From Anaerolineales bacterium (GTDB lineage: Bacteria > Chloroflexota > Anaerolineae > Aggregatilineales > J027): a stretch of 64,000 nt of DNA. The stretch is from the NCBI GenBank assembly GCA_020634155.1, contig JACKCI010000002.1, positions 1,550,001 through 1,614,000 of the forward strand, in the 5' to 3' direction. The number at the start of each line of letters is the position of its first letter. Within the stretch, counting starts at the first letter, position 1. The position numbers were made by a program, and so were the translations under genes. The notes beneath the pieces are model-generated. The model saw only the letters and a program-made list of their open reading frames with translations, was not told where the DNA came from and ran no database searches. Shown one piece after another: positions 35,174 to 44,800 of the stretch.

Positions 35174-35891
35174 CTATACCAACACCGAGGGTCAGCGCGT
35201 GCTGGCCCTCACCGATGTGTCCCTAACCTTGCAGGCGGGTACCTTCACCTGCTTAGTGGGGCCGAGTGGTTGTGGCAAGACCACCCTACTGCGCCTAATG
35301 GCGGGCCTGATGAACCCTGAACAGGGGCATATTGCCTTTGAGGAAAAGCCCCTCACTAAACCCACCCGCCGCATTAGCCTGATTTTCCAGCGTGATAGCC
35401 TCATGCCTTGGCGTACTGTCACCCAAAACATTGCCTTGCCCTTGCAACTAGCTCGTATCCATAAGGCCGAACAGCAAGTCCGCATCGACCATATGCTGGA
35501 CATCACCGGACTACGCGGCTTTGAGGGGGCTTATCCTGCTGAACTTTCGGGTGGCATGGCCCAGCGGGTCTCGATTGCGCGTGGTCTTGTTACCCAGCCT
35601 GACATCTTGCTACTCGATGAACCCTTCGGCGCATTGGACGCCATGACCCGTGAGCAGATGTGGCAAGAACTCCTCAGCATCTGGTCAACCAGCCAAGCAA
35701 CTATGCTGATGGTTACGCACGATATTCGGGAGGCAGTCTTTTTGGCGGATCGGGTGTTGGTGATGAGCCAGCGTCCGGGGCGGCTTTTGGCGGACATCGC
35801 TATCCCTTTGAGCCGTCCCCGTCGCTTAGATGAGCATTTGGAGCAGCTCACCCAATTGGAAATACAGGTGCGGCAGGCGCTTCAGCCGTAG
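35145..35891 (+). CDS. ABC transporter ATP-binding protein of the flavin importer
   Basis: A 248-residue SsuB/TauB/ThiZ-type ATPase with Walker A GPSGCGKTT, Q-loop LIFQRDSLMPWR, signature LSGGMAQR, Walker B LLLDEPFGALDA and H-loop VTHDIREAVFLADRV. The start at ATG 35145 (MLVAQHLSHSY) is preferred. A longer frame from 35076 would add an unrelated 23-residue extension overlapping the previous gene. It energises the RibXY-like permease; some riboflavin loci lack a dedicated ATPase, but this one has it. Its last 44 bases overlap the 3' end of a convergent gene. Confidence 0.92.
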   Translation: MLVAQHLSHSYTNTEGQRVLALTDVSLTLQAGTFTCLVGPSGCGKTTLLRLMAGLMNPEQGHIAFEEKPLTKPTRRISLIFQRDSLMPWRTVTQNIALPLQLARIHKAEQQVRIDHMLDITGLRGFEGAYPAELSGGMAQRVSIARGLVTQPDILLLDEPFGALDAMTREQMWQELLSIWSTSQATMLMVTHDIREAVFLADRVLVMSQRPGRLLADIAIPLSRPRRLDEHLEQLTQLEIQVRQALQP

Positions 35892-37272
35892 TGTCTTCGA
35901 GGGAGCGCGGCAATATCTCTACTGAGCGCGAGCCAACGGCTCGTTGCACAATTCGGACGCCCTCATGGATGAGCGAGGCATAGCAATTCTGGGGGTTTTG
36001 CTCATCATAAATCTCAGTCATGCGGATAGCACCCCAAACCACCGCTCCCTCGTCCGGCTCTAGATAATAGAAGGTGTCATCGAGTTGGGGGTCAAAGACC
36101 TCCACCAGTTCGTCAGGGCTGGCAATCCCCCAGCGCCAAGGGTGGTCAGTGATAACGGTATCGCAATGAACTCCAACCCGAAACGTCCCCGGCTTCTGGA
36201 GTTCGCCCAGTGAGTTATAGAGTTGCTCGAAACTATAGACTGCCCCCGGAAATGGCCCCGCCGTGCGTATAGGGGTATCCCCATAGTTAAGAACCGTTAA
36301 GCGGAAGGCCAATAAATCGCCTTGCTCCATAACCAGCTTGGTCTGGTCAGCGCAATTACTTTCGGGGATGTCAATAATATCGCCTTGCAGCTCACGGGTG
36401 CTGGCGTAGCGCTCATCCCAAGGCAACACGCTAAAACAGACCAATGACCCCACCACTTGGGTGGCAATCTCCGCTTGGGGCAGGCCGCCATCTTGGATGG
36501 CAAAGGTGGCCGTCCGCACCACCCGTTGCCCAACCGCGTCTTGTGCGACGGCATAGAGGGTATAGTCTCCATCGGCGGGTGGCTCAAAACCATCATCCAC
36601 ACCCCCATCATAATCAAACTGATGGTTGCCCGCCTCACCGGGGTTGCGTCCAAGTTCTACTTCACTAACAAAGTATTTGACCCCTTCCGCATCTTGCAGA
36701 TACACCTGCAAATCAGCTTCCTTGGCAAGATAAATGCTGATGGTCACGCGGTCACGCACCCCATCCTGATTCGGCGTGAAATAATCGGAGGATAGGTCAA
36801 AAGCGTTTATCAGGGGCAATTGCGTATCCCCGCCCATGATGACCAGTGTGCCTGTCTCCGTCTCGCGTTCATCCTCATTTTCTGCCACAAACGTCCATGT
36901 ATAGCGTCCATCAGGTATCAACCGACGCTCAATGTTTGCCTGAAGGTCGCCGTCATCTGGCAGAGAAAACCCATCAACCACCCCGCTAAAGTTGACGCTA
37001 TAGTGTTGTGGGCCGCTGCGTTGCTCGTTGGTCCGAAAGACATAAATGCTACCATCTTCTCGCTCAAAGCTCAGGCTAACCTTGGCATTTCGCGCCAAAT
37101 CATAAGAAAAGACGGCTATATCGTCTTCCCCATCAGCATTGGGGGTAATGATATCCACTGAAAATCCTGCATCGCGGATAAGTGCTTGGGGTGGGCGTAA
37201 AATGACCACGCCGACCACGCCAACCAGCACCAGTGCTATCACCATTCCCGCCACAAGTAAGGCTTTTGACAT
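35848..37272 (-). CDS. Membrane-anchored protein with two FlgD/CHU_C-like Ig domains
   Basis: A 474-residue protein with an N-terminal anchor (LLVAGMVIALVLVGVVGVVIL). Two Ig-like domains follow, each opening with a dual hydrophobic/NxDG motif (FSVDIITPNADGEDDIAVFSY and SDYFTPNQDGVRDRVTISIY), as in the C-terminal domains of gliding or secretion-associated proteins and FlgD-like folds. The last ~190 residues form another domain with four Cys, perhaps two disulphides (VGSLVCFSV, ESNCADQT, GVHCDTV, QNCYASLI). It is probably a cell-surface structural protein. It is convergent with the flavin-importer ATPase, and the two coding regions overlap by 44 bases. Confidence 0.78.
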   Translation of the reverse strand: MSKALLVAGMVIALVLVGVVGVVILRPPQALIRDAGFSVDIITPNADGEDDIAVFSYDLARNAKVSLSFEREDGSIYVFRTNEQRSGPQHYSVNFSGVVDGFSLPDDGDLQANIERRLIPDGRYTWTFVAENEDERETETGTLVIMGGDTQLPLINAFDLSSDYFTPNQDGVRDRVTISIYLAKEADLQVYLQDAEGVKYFVSEVELGRNPGEAGNHQFDYDGGVDDGFEPPADGDYTLYAVAQDAVGQRVVRTATFAIQDGGLPQAEIATQVVGSLVCFSVLPWDERYASTRELQGDIIDIPESNCADQTKLVMEQGDLLAFRLTVLNYGDTPIRTAGPFPGAVYSFEQLYNSLGELQKPGTFRVGVHCDTVITDHPWRWGIASPDELVEVFDPQLDDTFYYLEPDEGAVVWGAIRMTEIYDEQNPQNCYASLIHEGVRIVQRAVGSRSVEILPRSLEDTTAEAPAAPVFPIG

Positions 37273-37431
37273 CTGATTTCTTCCTCTGACCGAAAACTGT
37301 CCGTTTTTTGACCGTTTTGACGCGACTGCTCTGCCCAGATATGAGACAGTAATGGTGCAGTTGCCACTGACCGGTCAACCAGCATCTGCCCCAAAAACAA
37401 ACAACCGTTCATTTGAGGAGCAGATCATACC

Positions 37432-37617
37432 ATGAAGCGCAAATTGATGTTATTGGCAGTCGTATTGGCCTTTGCTGTGGCTCTTGCCGTTCCCGCCTTG
37501 GTGCCGACCCATACCCAAGCTCGTGTTGATGGCAGTGTGTCCTATGTTCCGAACATCACGGCCCCCAGCCACGTTGCCGACCCAATCTGTCCACCAAATT
37601 TTCCCGTCTGCCTATAA
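37432..37617 (+). CDS. Small secreted peptide (61 aa)
   Basis: A 61-residue frame with a clear Sec signal peptide (MKRKLMLLAVVLAFAVALAVPALVP, probable cleavage near TQA). It leaves a mature peptide of roughly 30 residues that ends ICPPNFPVCL, with two Cys five residues apart. A GAGGAG ribosome-binding site stands at about 37417-37422, and a very strong hairpin follows the stop. Its own start site and terminator argue for a real monocistronic gene. The family is not recognised. A disulphide-closed loop, a surface peptide or a signal peptide-like factor are all possible. Confidence 0.65.
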   Translation: MKRKLMLLAVVLAFAVALAVPALVPTHTQARVDGSVSYVPNITAPSHVADPICPPNFPVCL

Positions 37618-37643
37618 AATACAAGTCACCTGTGACAGGGCTT

Positions 37644-37682
37644 GGGCCTAGTAGCATACTACTAGGCCCCTTTGCATTTATT
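37644..37682. terminator. Strong terminator hairpin after the small secreted peptide
   Basis: GGGCCTAGTAG (37644-37654) pairs perfectly with CTACTAGGCCC (37659-37669) across a 4-base loop and is followed by TTTGCATTTATTT. A smaller hairpin, GTCAC-CT-GTGAC, lies just before it (37625-37636). The right arm contains the stop codon of the convergent 37662-39143 gene, so the element serves both directions. Confidence 0.85.
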
Positions 37683-39143
37683 TATATCGTCCTCTATTGC
37701 GCTCAAAAGGCGTGTTCTCACATCGCTGGAGGCGAGCTTTGAGGCGTCATCATAAGCACCGTGTAAAATGGCTAATGACGCCTCACAGTTTCCCATAAGT
37801 TGTTGCACCCATCCAATGGCGTGAGTCATGGCAACTTGGTATTCAGGCCGCTGATAATATCCATAAACATTCCGCGCCTCTTCAAATTTATCAATAGCCT
37901 CATCAAACCGTTTGAGACGGGCCAACGACATCCCATAGCCATGCAAGATTTCAGCACGCCCATGGACCATACGGTCACCAATTAATCTGAGCGCTTGCTC
38001 GCCTAATCTAGCTCCCTGCTCATAGTGTTGGCTCATGCAGCAATAAAATGGGATGATTTGACCATAGAAATGGTATAACCAGAAGCGACTCTGGCGAAGG
38101 TTCCTAGGCAGACTTTGCCAGTGGGCAAAGAGTAACTTGAGCAATTCTGTGGGCTTGTTACGGGTTAGAGGCAGACTCGTCATCAAGCTTATACCAATCA
38201 TTTCTTGACGTTGATTGGCAAGATAATGGGCAATCAGGAAAGCTTGTTGACCATGAATAAAGGCGCTTACAAGCTCATTGAGTCGATGATAGGCAAAACC
38301 TGCTGCAAGATGGACTTGTAACTGCTGATAAAGGTCTTTGCCAGCCAATTTTAACAACGCATCGGCTGTGTTCTTAATGCCCTCTACCCCTAATTGGGCA
38401 CCCGCTGCTCTCAAGTATGCTGCGCGGCTCAATATCTGGTTATCGCCACTGTGGGCTGATTGCTCAACTTGCGCTAGGACCTTTTCCAAATCTTGGGGGC
38501 TTTTGAAGATGTAGTCCATATTGGCAATACTACGCCAGATATTGTTTATCCAGTCTTGGGCTTCTGGGAACTTGTCTTTGTTCTCCCGAATAGCGAACAA
38601 CAATGAAATCAAAACACTGCGCCACAAGTCGAATTGCATGGTGTTTTGAAGGGTATCTCGAAAGTGCAAGGCAAAGGAGTAAACCGCAGGTAGCATGGCG
38701 GGCATATGCCCAAAATCTTTTAGTACCTCGGCCACTTCACGTAGAAATGCACTATCACCTGCCCCGTCGTGTTGGTGTAGTCGAGCGGCAAGGCGGAGCA
38801 GCTTTTTCCGAGCAGACTCTTCGATTTCATCCCATGTTGGTATCTCATCGGGTAGCCATTCTTCTGGTAAGCCTGTAAAGTCGCCAAACCACGTAAGTTT
38901 GTCATCAGCAGAGGTTTCTAGGGAGGGTATCTCTAGCTCTTCATCCTCTTCCTCCTCTAACTCATTAAGCTGACCTGACCAGTCACCAAACCATTTCAAC
39001 ATAGAATCATCAAACTGTGGCCCTGTGTCAGATTCTTCAGATTCAGATAAAGTCTCGTCAACTTCACTGGCATCATCATCCGAAGGCATATCATCTAGGG
39101 GGAAATCATCATGGTTATTTCCATTGCCATTATTTTTTGACAT
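37662..39143 (-). CDS. Acidic-tail TPR-like protein of unknown function
   Basis: A protein of 493 residues. The first ~95 residues are very acidic and low in complexity (Asp/Glu/Ser-rich, with LEEEEDEELE). Two related WFGDWSG and WFGDFTG motifs lie near 50 and 90. The rest is all-helical and TPR-like (AYHRLNELVSAFIHGQQAFLIAHYL; LARLKRFDEAIDKFEEARNVYGYY). ATG 39143 is preferred over the GTG two codons upstream, because GAGGAG lies nine bases before it. It is probably a cytoplasmic scaffold; no enzyme motif is seen. It lies 32 bases downstream of the glycosyltransferase gene, on the same strand, and may be cotranscribed with it. Confidence 0.75.
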   Translation of the reverse strand: MSKNNGNGNNHDDFPLDDMPSDDDASEVDETLSESEESDTGPQFDDSMLKWFGDWSGQLNELEEEEDEELEIPSLETSADDKLTWFGDFTGLPEEWLPDEIPTWDEIEESARKKLLRLAARLHQHDGAGDSAFLREVAEVLKDFGHMPAMLPAVYSFALHFRDTLQNTMQFDLWRSVLISLLFAIRENKDKFPEAQDWINNIWRSIANMDYIFKSPQDLEKVLAQVEQSAHSGDNQILSRAAYLRAAGAQLGVEGIKNTADALLKLAGKDLYQQLQVHLAAGFAYHRLNELVSAFIHGQQAFLIAHYLANQRQEMIGISLMTSLPLTRNKPTELLKLLFAHWQSLPRNLRQSRFWLYHFYGQIIPFYCCMSQHYEQGARLGEQALRLIGDRMVHGRAEILHGYGMSLARLKRFDEAIDKFEEARNVYGYYQRPEYQVAMTHAIGWVQQLMGNCEASLAILHGAYDDASKLASSDVRTRLLSAIEDDINKCKGA

Positions 39144-39174
39144 CTTCACCGACTCCTCACTTACAAACTACCTT

Positions 39175-40335
39175 TTATGATACTTCATTTGTATGAGTGT
39201 GATAGTCGGCAATGATACGTTGATAGTCGGCAATGAGTTCATCCATAATCGCGGGCCATGTGAGATGCTGCACCGATTCATGCGCCAGCCGCCCCATTGC
39301 TTTGCGTTTATCCGGATTCTCTGAAAGTTCCTTGACATAGGCAATCATCTGCTGCAGGTCATTCGGCTCAAAGATGTAGCCGTTACGCCCTGATTCGATC
39401 AATTCAGGGATACCCCCCACACGGCTGGTCACCACTGCCAAGCCCGCCGCCATTGCCTCTGCCACAACCAGCCCGAAGGTCTCAATTGCCGATGGGAAGG
39501 CAAAAATATCAGAGGCGCAATAGGCCTCGCTCAAGTCTTTGCCCTTCATATAACCCGCAAACGTCACCGACGACCCCTCATAGATTTTTTCGAGTTTTTC
39601 ACGGTAGGGGCCATCTCCGACAATCACCAGATGGGTATTAGGCACGGCATCCAGCACTTGCTTGATTTGCTCAATCTGCTTTTCTGGAGCCAAGCGTCCC
39701 ACAAAGAGCAATACCGTCTTTTCAGGATGCCCGTTAGTCAGCCGATAACGCACTTCTTCGTTATAATGGTTAGGGTTGAACACTTCAGGGTCAACACCGC
39801 GCCGCCATAGTCCGGTTGGGCCGAAGTTATGCTCAAGCAGTTCTGCCTGCACCCGCTTCGAGGTCGCCCAGCGGTAATCCGCCTTGGCATAGAAATAGCG
39901 ATTGATGGCCCACAGCGGTTTTTGCAGAAAGCCAAGGTTATAAAAGCGTGCCATATCCATCACATGGGTGTGGAAGGACATTACCAACGGCTTATCTAGG
40001 CGGCGGGCAAATTGAATAAAGCGGATACCCGTGTGCATCGGGCTGGCAATATGGACAATATCGGGGTCAAATTCCTTGAGGATGTTGAAGGAACGTTTGC
40101 TGGCAACGGCCATCTTAATCTCAGGGTACATTGGCATGGGCACGCCGGGGGTAATCGACACAATGGGATACCCCTGATAACTTTCGATATGTTGACCACC
40201 AGAAAATAGGATAGCTTCGGCACCGATTTGCCGTAGGTGGTCAAGCAAAAGACACATGACGGTGACAACCCCGTCTAATTTGGGTAAAAATGTCTCACTG
40301 AATAGCGCAATACGAAGGGGACGATTGTTAATCAA
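39175..40335 (-). CDS. Glycosyltransferase family 4 (MgtA/SqdX-like)
   Basis: A 386-residue GT4 enzyme of GT-B fold. The N-terminal acceptor domain starts IALFSETFLPKLDGVVTVMCLLLDHLRQ, a signature of alpha-mannosyl/glucosyl lipid transferases such as MgtA and SqdX. The C-terminal donor domain has LLFVGRLAPEKQIEQI and the E-x7-E motif region FPSAIETFGLVVAEAMAAGLAVV. It probably adds a sugar to a lipid or glycan at the cytoplasmic face. It is divergent from the dtd gene. The donor and acceptor cannot be specified. Confidence 0.9.
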   Translation of the reverse strand: MINNRPLRIALFSETFLPKLDGVVTVMCLLLDHLRQIGAEAILFSGGQHIESYQGYPIVSITPGVPMPMYPEIKMAVASKRSFNILKEFDPDIVHIASPMHTGIRFIQFARRLDKPLVMSFHTHVMDMARFYNLGFLQKPLWAINRYFYAKADYRWATSKRVQAELLEHNFGPTGLWRRGVDPEVFNPNHYNEEVRYRLTNGHPEKTVLLFVGRLAPEKQIEQIKQVLDAVPNTHLVIVGDGPYREKLEKIYEGSSVTFAGYMKGKDLSEAYCASDIFAFPSAIETFGLVVAEAMAAGLAVVTSRVGGIPELIESGRNGYIFEPNDLQQMIAYVKELSENPDKRKAMGRLAHESVQHLTWPAIMDELIADYQRIIADYHTHTNEVS

Positions 40336-40391
40336 ACTCTTTACCTTTCTGAACCGGACGGGATTATAGCAAACTTTTGCAGGAGACGTAT

Positions 40392-40850
40392 ATGCGGGCA
40401 GTTATTCAACGGGTACAACATGGCTCAGTGACTGTCGAAGGTCAAGTAATTGGGGCTATTGAGCAAGGCTTAGTGATTTTATTAGGCATTGGGCATCTGG
40501 ACACTGAGACCGAAGCAGCGTGGTTAGCCAACAAAATTGCTGGCCTTCGCATCTTTGAGGATACCAATGGAAAGTTCAACCTGTCTCTACTCGATATTGG
40601 CGGGGGTGCCTTGGTCGTCTCTCAATTTACGCTCTACGGAGACATAGAGCGCGGGCGGCGTCCGAGTTTCACGGATGCGGCTGACCCCAAACTTGCCGAG
40701 CCATTGGTGGCACGCTTTGTGGAATTATTACGGGAGGCAGGTGTTGCCCAAGTCGAGACGGGTCAATTTGCCGCTAAGATGTTAGTCGAGATTCAGAATG
40801 ATGGCCCCGTCACATTGATTTTAGAGCGCAATCCTGACATTATCATTTAA
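40392..40850 (+). CDS. dtd: D-aminoacyl-tRNA deacylase
   Basis: A 152-residue cytoplasmic enzyme that hydrolyses D-amino acids (and Gly mischarged on tRNA-Ala) from tRNA, a translation quality-control function. The catalytic motif SQFTLYGD is present and the C-terminal NDGPVT motif is conserved. The start ATG 40392 (MRAVIQRV) has AGGAG at 40381-40385. An in-frame start at 40377 precedes that site and is rejected. The XdhC-like gene follows after 21 bases. The length is usual for the family. Confidence 0.97.
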   Translation: MRAVIQRVQHGSVTVEGQVIGAIEQGLVILLGIGHLDTETEAAWLANKIAGLRIFEDTNGKFNLSLLDIGGGALVVSQFTLYGDIERGRRPSFTDAADPKLAEPLVARFVELLREAGVAQVETGQFAAKMLVEIQNDGPVTLILERNPDIII

Positions 40851-40871
40851 TTTTAGTGCTACAATTAGACC

Positions 40872-41861
40872 ATGCTTGACATAATTGATACCACCAATCA
40901 ATGGTTGCAAAGCCATCCCCCACTCATGCTGGCAACTGTTATTCAAACATGGGGGTCATCACCCCGTGCTGTTGGCGCGAAGATGGTGATTAACGCACAA
41001 GGAGCTATGATTGGCTCGGTCAGCGGTGGATGTGTGGAAGCGGCTGTGATTGCCGACGCCCTCGAAAACCCCCACCCGCATTTGCTCCATTTTGGGGTTA
41101 GTGATGAAACAGCATGGGATGTTGGCTTGGCTTGTGGAGGAAAACTCTCCGTTTGGGTGGAATCTCTTGACCTCCAATGGTGGCAAGTAGCTGCCAACCG
41201 TACCCTGCATGACCAGACTACCATCACCATCACCTTATTAGATGGTGAACATGCTGGCAAAAAAGTCGTTTTCTCGGAGGCTGGCGTTGTGGTTTACACC
41301 AACCTCCCCAAAGAAATCATTGCAACCATCGAACCGTTGCGCCATAAGGTAGGGTATCTAGCCGAGCATGGGGCGTTTATTGATGTGCAGCACCCCCGTC
41401 CGCATCTAGTAATCGTTGGGGCAGTGCATATCGCAATAGCCCTTCAAGGCTTTGCGGCAGAACTCGGCTTCCGTGTGAGCCTAATCGACCCCCGTAAATC
41501 CTTCGCCACATGGGAACGTTTCCCCCATGTTGACCACATCTTCCATCTCTATCCAGATAAAGTGCTGGCTCAGATGCCACCCGACGCCAATACCTATATT
41601 GCAGTGTTGAGCCATGACCCCAAGATTGATGACCCCGCCCTCATTGCCGCCTTGCCGACTGCTGCGGCCTATATCGGTGTTTTGAGCAGCCAACCCTCCC
41701 ATGAAAAAAGAGTCAAGCGCCTACAAGCAGCAGGCGTTGACCCTGTGTTACTCTCACGTATTCGCACCCCAATTGGGCTATCGATTGGCGCTCGTACCCC
41801 CGCCGAGATTGCCCTGTGCATCATGGCTGAGATTATTGCTGTGCGGAATGTGCCTCAATAA
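40872..41861 (+). CDS. XdhC/CoxI-family molybdenum hydroxylase maturation protein
   Basis: A 329-residue protein with the N-terminal XdhC/CoxI domain (LATVIQTWGSSPRAVGAKMVI; GSVSGGCVEAAVI) and the C-terminal Rossmann domain (LVIVGAVHIAIALQGFAAELGF; YIGVLSSQPSHEKRVKRL; PIGLSIGARTPAEIALCIMAEI). XdhC proteins bind and help sulfurate the molybdenum cofactor for xanthine dehydrogenase or CO dehydrogenase-type enzymes. No such enzyme is in the window, so the partner lies elsewhere. The Cys-containing DVGLACGGKL motif is retained. It follows dtd by 21 bases. Its last 29 bases overlap the 3' end of the convergent Clp-fusion gene. Confidence 0.9.
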   Translation: MLDIIDTTNQWLQSHPPLMLATVIQTWGSSPRAVGAKMVINAQGAMIGSVSGGCVEAAVIADALENPHPHLLHFGVSDETAWDVGLACGGKLSVWVESLDLQWWQVAANRTLHDQTTITITLLDGEHAGKKVVFSEAGVVVYTNLPKEIIATIEPLRHKVGYLAEHGAFIDVQHPRPHLVIVGAVHIAIALQGFAAELGFRVSLIDPRKSFATWERFPHVDHIFHLYPDKVLAQMPPDANTYIAVLSHDPKIDDPALIAALPTAAAYIGVLSSQPSHEKRVKRLQAAGVDPVLLSRIRTPIGLSIGARTPAEIALCIMAEIIAVRNVPQ

Positions 41862-44800
41862 CCAACTGTTCATCGACCACATCAATCATCACGGTTTGAC
41901 CCGCTACCACTTGGTCACTCAAAACCATCCCGCCAATTTCATTGACAATCTCGCGGTCAATCAGCCGTAGCAGAGAGCGTGCTCCGAAATCAGGATGATA
42001 GCCATTTATCGCTAACCACTCCACCACCGCCTCGCTATAGGCCAGCGTGATACCCCGTTGCGCCAAGGAGTCATGCAAGGGCTTGAGATGCAGCCTCACA
42101 ATATCCAACATATTCTCTGGACTTAGCGGGTAGAACAGCACAATTTCATCCACCCGATTGAGTAACTCTGGACGGAAGAAGCTATGGACAGCCTGCACGA
42201 TATTATCAAAGGGACTGGGCGCTGATTTGGGATTACTCGGCACCAAGCCGATATTCATGGGGGGCGGGGTATAGGTATAAACCCCTAGGTTGCTGGTCAT
42301 GATGAAAATGGCATTGCTGGCATCAATTGTCGCCCCACGTCCATCCGTAAGGCGGCCTTCGCCAAACGCCTGCAAAAAGATATTGAGGACATCGGGGTGA
42401 GCCTTCTCCACCTCATCTAGCAGCACAATGCTGTAGGGTGTCTTACGGAGAGCCTCGGTCAATTGCCCGCCTTCCTCATGCCCCACATAGCCGGGAGGTG
42501 ACCCCACCAAGCGGGCGATACTTTGCGGCTCCATATACTCGCTCATATCCAAGCGAATCAAGCGGTCATCTGTACCAAAGAGGAAGTTAGCCGTAGCCTT
42601 TGCCAATTCCGTCTTGCCCACCCCGCTTGGCCCAATAAACAGAAACACTCCTACTGGACGCTTGCTGGTGCGGAGATTAGCGTAGTTGCGACGTACTGCG
42701 GTGGAGACGGCATCAACAGCGGCTTCCTGCCCTACCACCCGTTGGCGTAGATAATCGGCAATCTGCAAAATGCGCTTGGCTTCGTCTTTGCCAATGCGCC
42801 CTACGGGTACCCCGATTTTCTCGGCCACTACCTCGCGCACATGCTCCACTGTCGCAAGGTTCGGTGCATCCTCATCAGGATTGAGGGTGTCCGCTAAATT
42901 GCGTGGGGTACTAATAGTGGTATAGCGTACTCTGGCACAGGCCTCGTCCAACAAATCCTTGGCTTTATCAGGCAGGCGGCGCTGTGGCATGTAGCGAATC
43001 GAAAGCTGAATAGCGCCATCAATCGCATCCTCGCCAATAGTCACCGCATGATGCTGCTCAAGCCGTCCGCGTATCCCCATCAAAATCTGGCGGGTCGTTT
43101 CGGCACTGGGTTCTGGCACCTTCACCAACTGAAAGCGACGCTCAAAGGCCGGGTCTTGAGCAATGTAGCGGTAATATTCGCCTTCGGTGGTTGCCCCTAT
43201 CAACTTAATATCTCCTCGTGCCAAAGCAGGCTTGAGGATATTGGCAGCATCCATATTGCTACCCTTGACCAAACCCGCCCCTACCAGCATGTGGATTTCA
43301 TCAATGAACAAAATCACATCTTTGGCCTCGGTAGCCTCCTCGATTAGCCCTTGCAGACGCTCCTCAAACTGGCCCCGATAGGTTGTTTGAGCCACCAAGT
43401 CTGCCGCGTTAATCTGGAAGATACGCCGATTAAAGAAATTGGCATCAATGTTGCGGGTGGCAATCCGATAGGCAATTCCTTCGACAATCGCCGTCTTGCC
43501 GACCCCGGCCTCCCCAACCAGCACCGGATTATTCTTGCTCTCACGGGAGAGGGTGCGGATAACTTGCAGCATTTCCTCCTCGCGCCCAATCGCTGGGTGA
43601 ATCTTGCCATCCAGTGCCAGTTGGGTGATGTTGGTTGCCCACTCATTAAGCCAAGGGGTATCGGGTGGGTCGGCAAGGCTGGCACCTGTTTGGAGCGCTT
43701 CCGTATAGAGGCCCTCATGCTGGGCTTCCAAACTCACCAATAGGTTGAAGATGCGGTCATGCTCCAGCAACGCCGCCAAAAGATGATGCACCATCACTAG
43801 TGGTGCCCGAACATCCAGTGCAATCTGTTGGGCGCGGTCAAATAGGGTACGACTTTCTGGTGAGCGCGAAATGGCCTCCCCGTTGTTATCTTTGGTGCGG
43901 GTATAGGTTCCCTCGCCAATCAGCAACCGCAAAGCACGACGGGCTTGGCGCGGATGTACCCCATAGCGCGACATGAGGTCAAGCACATGTTGGGTCTCAG
44001 CCTTATAGTCTGCCACAACGGTCTCGGTGAGGTTAAGGCTCTTAATGGCTTTGTCCGAAAGCATATCCTCTAGTTTAGTGATGGCATTAAAGAGGTGTTC
44101 GGGCAAAATCAACTCATGCTTAGATGCCACCGCCTCTTGTCCGGCAATCTGTCGCACCACCGAGAGCGTTGTACTTAGCTGAATCGGGTTGCGACGGCGT
44201 AACTCAATTTGGCGATGGGCTTCTTCTAGCGCGGCGGTAGCCTCGGTTGCCCCTTGTGCTTGGGCCTTCTCCAAAAAGCCTAGCGCAGCATTGAACTCAC
44301 CACGCGCCTGTAAAATCAGCCCTAAATAGAGGTTGGCTTCAGGCTGGGTTGCTTCACGTTCTAAAACGAAGTGTAGATCTTTCAATGCTTGACGGAAGTT
44401 TTTGAGGTGGTAATAAGCTATGCCCCGTTGAATCAATGCAGGCGGGTACTCTGCTTCTAGTTCAAGGGCTGCATTGCAATCCGCCAAAGCATCATGATAA
44501 CGCCCCAAGGCCTGATAGGACGCGCTCCGTTGGCAATAATCCTTGGCATTGAATTTAGGGGCTGAGGGTGCACGCCGCACCTTCTTGCCGTTTTGCTCTT
44601 GATACAGCGCCGATAGCAATTTGTGCAGGACGTGGATGGTCGCCGGGCGCTCCTTACGGCGTTTAGCAAGACATTGCGCCAGCAAGTCATTGACTGCATC
44701 CGAAACATGCTCGATACGCGGAATCGGCGAAAAGAGATGGTGCTGGCGTATCTCATCCACCGTACCCGTGTATAACGGTTGACCCGCCAAAAGTTCATAC

